Part shown: positions 6,227 through 6,734 of the stretch, one piece after another
Layout of the letters: every line of letters starts with the position of its first letter
How positions within the stretch are numbered: position 1 is the stretch's first letter
From: Pseudomonadota bacterium
Lineage (GTDB): Bacteria > Pseudomonadota > Alphaproteobacteria > Rhizobiales > Kaistiaceae
Length of the DNA stretch: 6,734 nt
Reading direction: 5' to 3'
Assembly: GCA_023392225.1 (NCBI GenBank)
Contig: JAEVZM010000291.1
Coordinates: 1 to 6,734 of the forward strand
Notes under the pieces: model-generated
What the model was told of the DNA's origin: nothing
The model's input: only the letters and a program-made list of their open reading frames with translations
Database searches by the model: none
Program-made: the position numbers and the translations under genes

Positions 6227-6339
6227 TTGTGAGTGCCAATCCGAGAGCGAAGGCAGCACTGGGTAGGTTTGTGCAGAGTAGTTGGTAGGCCCATCTGCTA
6301 GAGAGCGCAACCGGCACGCCTAAGCAAAGGGGGGTCTAG

Positions 6340-6441
6340 ATGACCGCTCATTCGCGTGCTTGTCACTGGGTCAACCCGTACACTCGGTTCCGCTATGGAC
6401 GCTTGGAGTACGTTTGTGGCCATTGGCGCTGCTGTGGTTGA
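6340..6441 (+). CDS. Possible 33-residue small protein, unrecognised
   Basis: A short ORF with unusually good start signals: AAAGGGGGG at 6326-6334, a 5-nt spacer, then ATG, with an in-frame TAG immediately before it, so the start is unambiguous. The peptide is basic and rich in aromatic residues, with four cysteines, and its core reads WVNPYTRFRYG then RLEYVCGHWR. This resembles the loose V..YTR..G..V.GHxR motif found in short bacterial proteins of unknown role, but that resemblance is from memory and unverified. A strong hairpin begins 12 nt after the stop. It is far too short for composition to decide. It could instead be a chance ORF or the leader of a structured RNA. Confidence 0.35.
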   Translation: MTAHSRACHWVNPYTRFRYGRLEYVCGHWRCCG

Positions 6442-6452
6442 TTGTGTGGTAC

Positions 6453-6492
6453 CGCGTATCCCGTCAAAGGACTTCCTTTGGCGGGGTATGCG
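6453..6492 (+). terminator. 18-bp imperfect hairpin followed by TTCTT
   Basis: Bases 6453-6470 pair without interruption with 6475-6492 around the tetraloop ACTT. Fifteen pairs are Watson-Crick and three are G-U in the + strand sense (6464-6481, 6459-6486, 6456-6489). On the - strand these three would be A-C mismatches, so the functional RNA is probably the + strand transcript. TTCTT follows at 6493-6497, giving a weak intrinsic-terminator look for the small ORF upstream. It could also be a structured RNA element or the end of a lost mobile element. Confidence 0.5.
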
Positions 6493-6571
6493 TTCTTGAC
6501 GGTGGGGCACACGAGTCCACAATCGCGCGCCTCTCCCCCTTGTGCGCCGCGACCGCTCGTCCATCACTCCG

Positions 6572-6660
6572 ACGTCATGCCCGGGCTTGACCCGGGCATC
6601 CACGCGAACACCACATCACAGGAAAGACGTGGATGGCCGGGACGAGCCCGGCCATGACGT
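6572..6660. repeat. Composite palindromic (BIME-like) repeat, two covarying hairpins
   Basis: Two 33-bp arms (6572-6604 and 6628-6660) are inverted copies with four differences, separated by 23 nt. Each arm is itself a hairpin with a 9-bp stem: ATGCCCGGG/CCCGGGCAT around CTTGA, and ATGGCCGGG/CCCGGCCAT around ACGAG. Two of the four differences are compensatory, so both hairpins stay perfect. The sequence matches the ATGCCCGGGCTTGACCCGGG type repeat that I know from many alphaproteobacterial intergenic regions. Such elements are non-autonomous and are often attributed to REP-associated transposases; none is present here. Confidence 0.85.
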
Positions 6661-6734
6661 GGGGGGAAGTTAATGCGTGGCGTGTCCTCCGAGGCCCGCC
6701 GCAGTGGGGCGGGGCGTCGAAGGCCGCGGATGCG

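Larger units (their letters stand above)
6166..6734. other. Atypical right-end tract without a firm gene
   Basis: This 569-nt stretch has lower and more even GC than the flanking gene. Its long open frames in several directions contain no recognisable domain. Frames crossing 6572-6604 yield peptides such as MPGLDPGIH and DARVKPGHD, the usual by-products of the palindromic repeat. Apart from the hairpins, repeat and 33-codon ORF listed separately, bases 6229-6325 and 6493-6571 show nothing. The last 60 bases contain an ATG at 6673 after a G-rich run, open to the edge, but too short to judge. Confidence 0.6.

Noticed and set aside
4978..6294. A 438-codon - strand open frame
   Set aside because: It crosses the tRNA and lies antisense to the SIMPL gene; the His/Arg/Gly-rich translation is typical of shadow frames.
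6311..6494. Integron attC site (GCCTAAG at 6319 plus the imperfect palindrome at 6453-6492)
   Set aside because: There is no matching GTTRRRY core at the other end and no integrase, and the palindrome lacks the extrahelical bases expected of attC.
6298..6657. Open frames on both strands giving DARVKPGHD and MPGLDPGIH peptides
   Set aside because: These are translations of the interspersed palindromic repeat and commonly appear as spurious hypothetical proteins.
6673..6734. An ATG after a G-rich run at the right edge, open to the end
   Set aside because: Only 20 codons are visible, rich in Arg and Gly, with no family pattern; it cannot be judged from this window.

Overview
The window looks like chromosomal DNA from a high-GC alphaproteobacterium, possibly Hyphomicrobiales. 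This rests on the strongly G/C-biased third codon positions of the transporter, oxidoreductase and SIMPL genes, on a tRNA-Ile(CAU) of alphaproteobacterial form, and on an interspersed palindromic repeat near the right end of a type common in those genomes. The order-level placement is an inference from style, not from a marker gene.

Left part (1-3987, + strand): one compact run of genes. It holds the 3' part of a LivG-type ABC ATPase, a periplasmic LivJ/LivK-type binding protein, a LivF-type ATPase, and an Old Yellow Enzyme-type flavin oxidoreductase with a C-terminal cysteine cluster. Gaps are 3, 99 and 5 nt. The single long gap, after the binding-protein gene, holds a very stable hairpin that probably protects the binding-protein mRNA. 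The LivH/LivM-type permeases are not in the window and are probably upstream. The set reads as an uptake system for an unknown small molecule plus an enzyme that may reduce or demethylate it.

Middle (3988-5356, mostly - strand): about 395 nt without a convincing gene. It is followed by a sulfotransferase-like gene of visibly lower GC and then a complete tRNA-Ile(CAU) gene with a good promoter, both on the - strand. A 10-bp copy of the tRNA 3' terminus lies on the far side of the sulfotransferase gene, so this may be a small integrated islet. No integrase is visible.

Right part (5440-6734, + strand): an exported SIMPL-domain (DUF541/YggE-type) protein, then about 570 nt of atypical sequence. 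That tract contains a REP-like hairpin remnant, a possible 33-codon gene with a strong ribosome-binding site, an 18-bp hairpin just after it whose only non-Watson-Crick pairs are G-U on the + strand RNA, and a 33-bp inverted repeat made of two covarying hairpins.

No CRISPR array, phage gene, transposase or defence system was seen. The points most worth a second look are the asymmetric ATPase pair, the tRNA-flanked sulfotransferase islet, and the small ORF with its hairpin.
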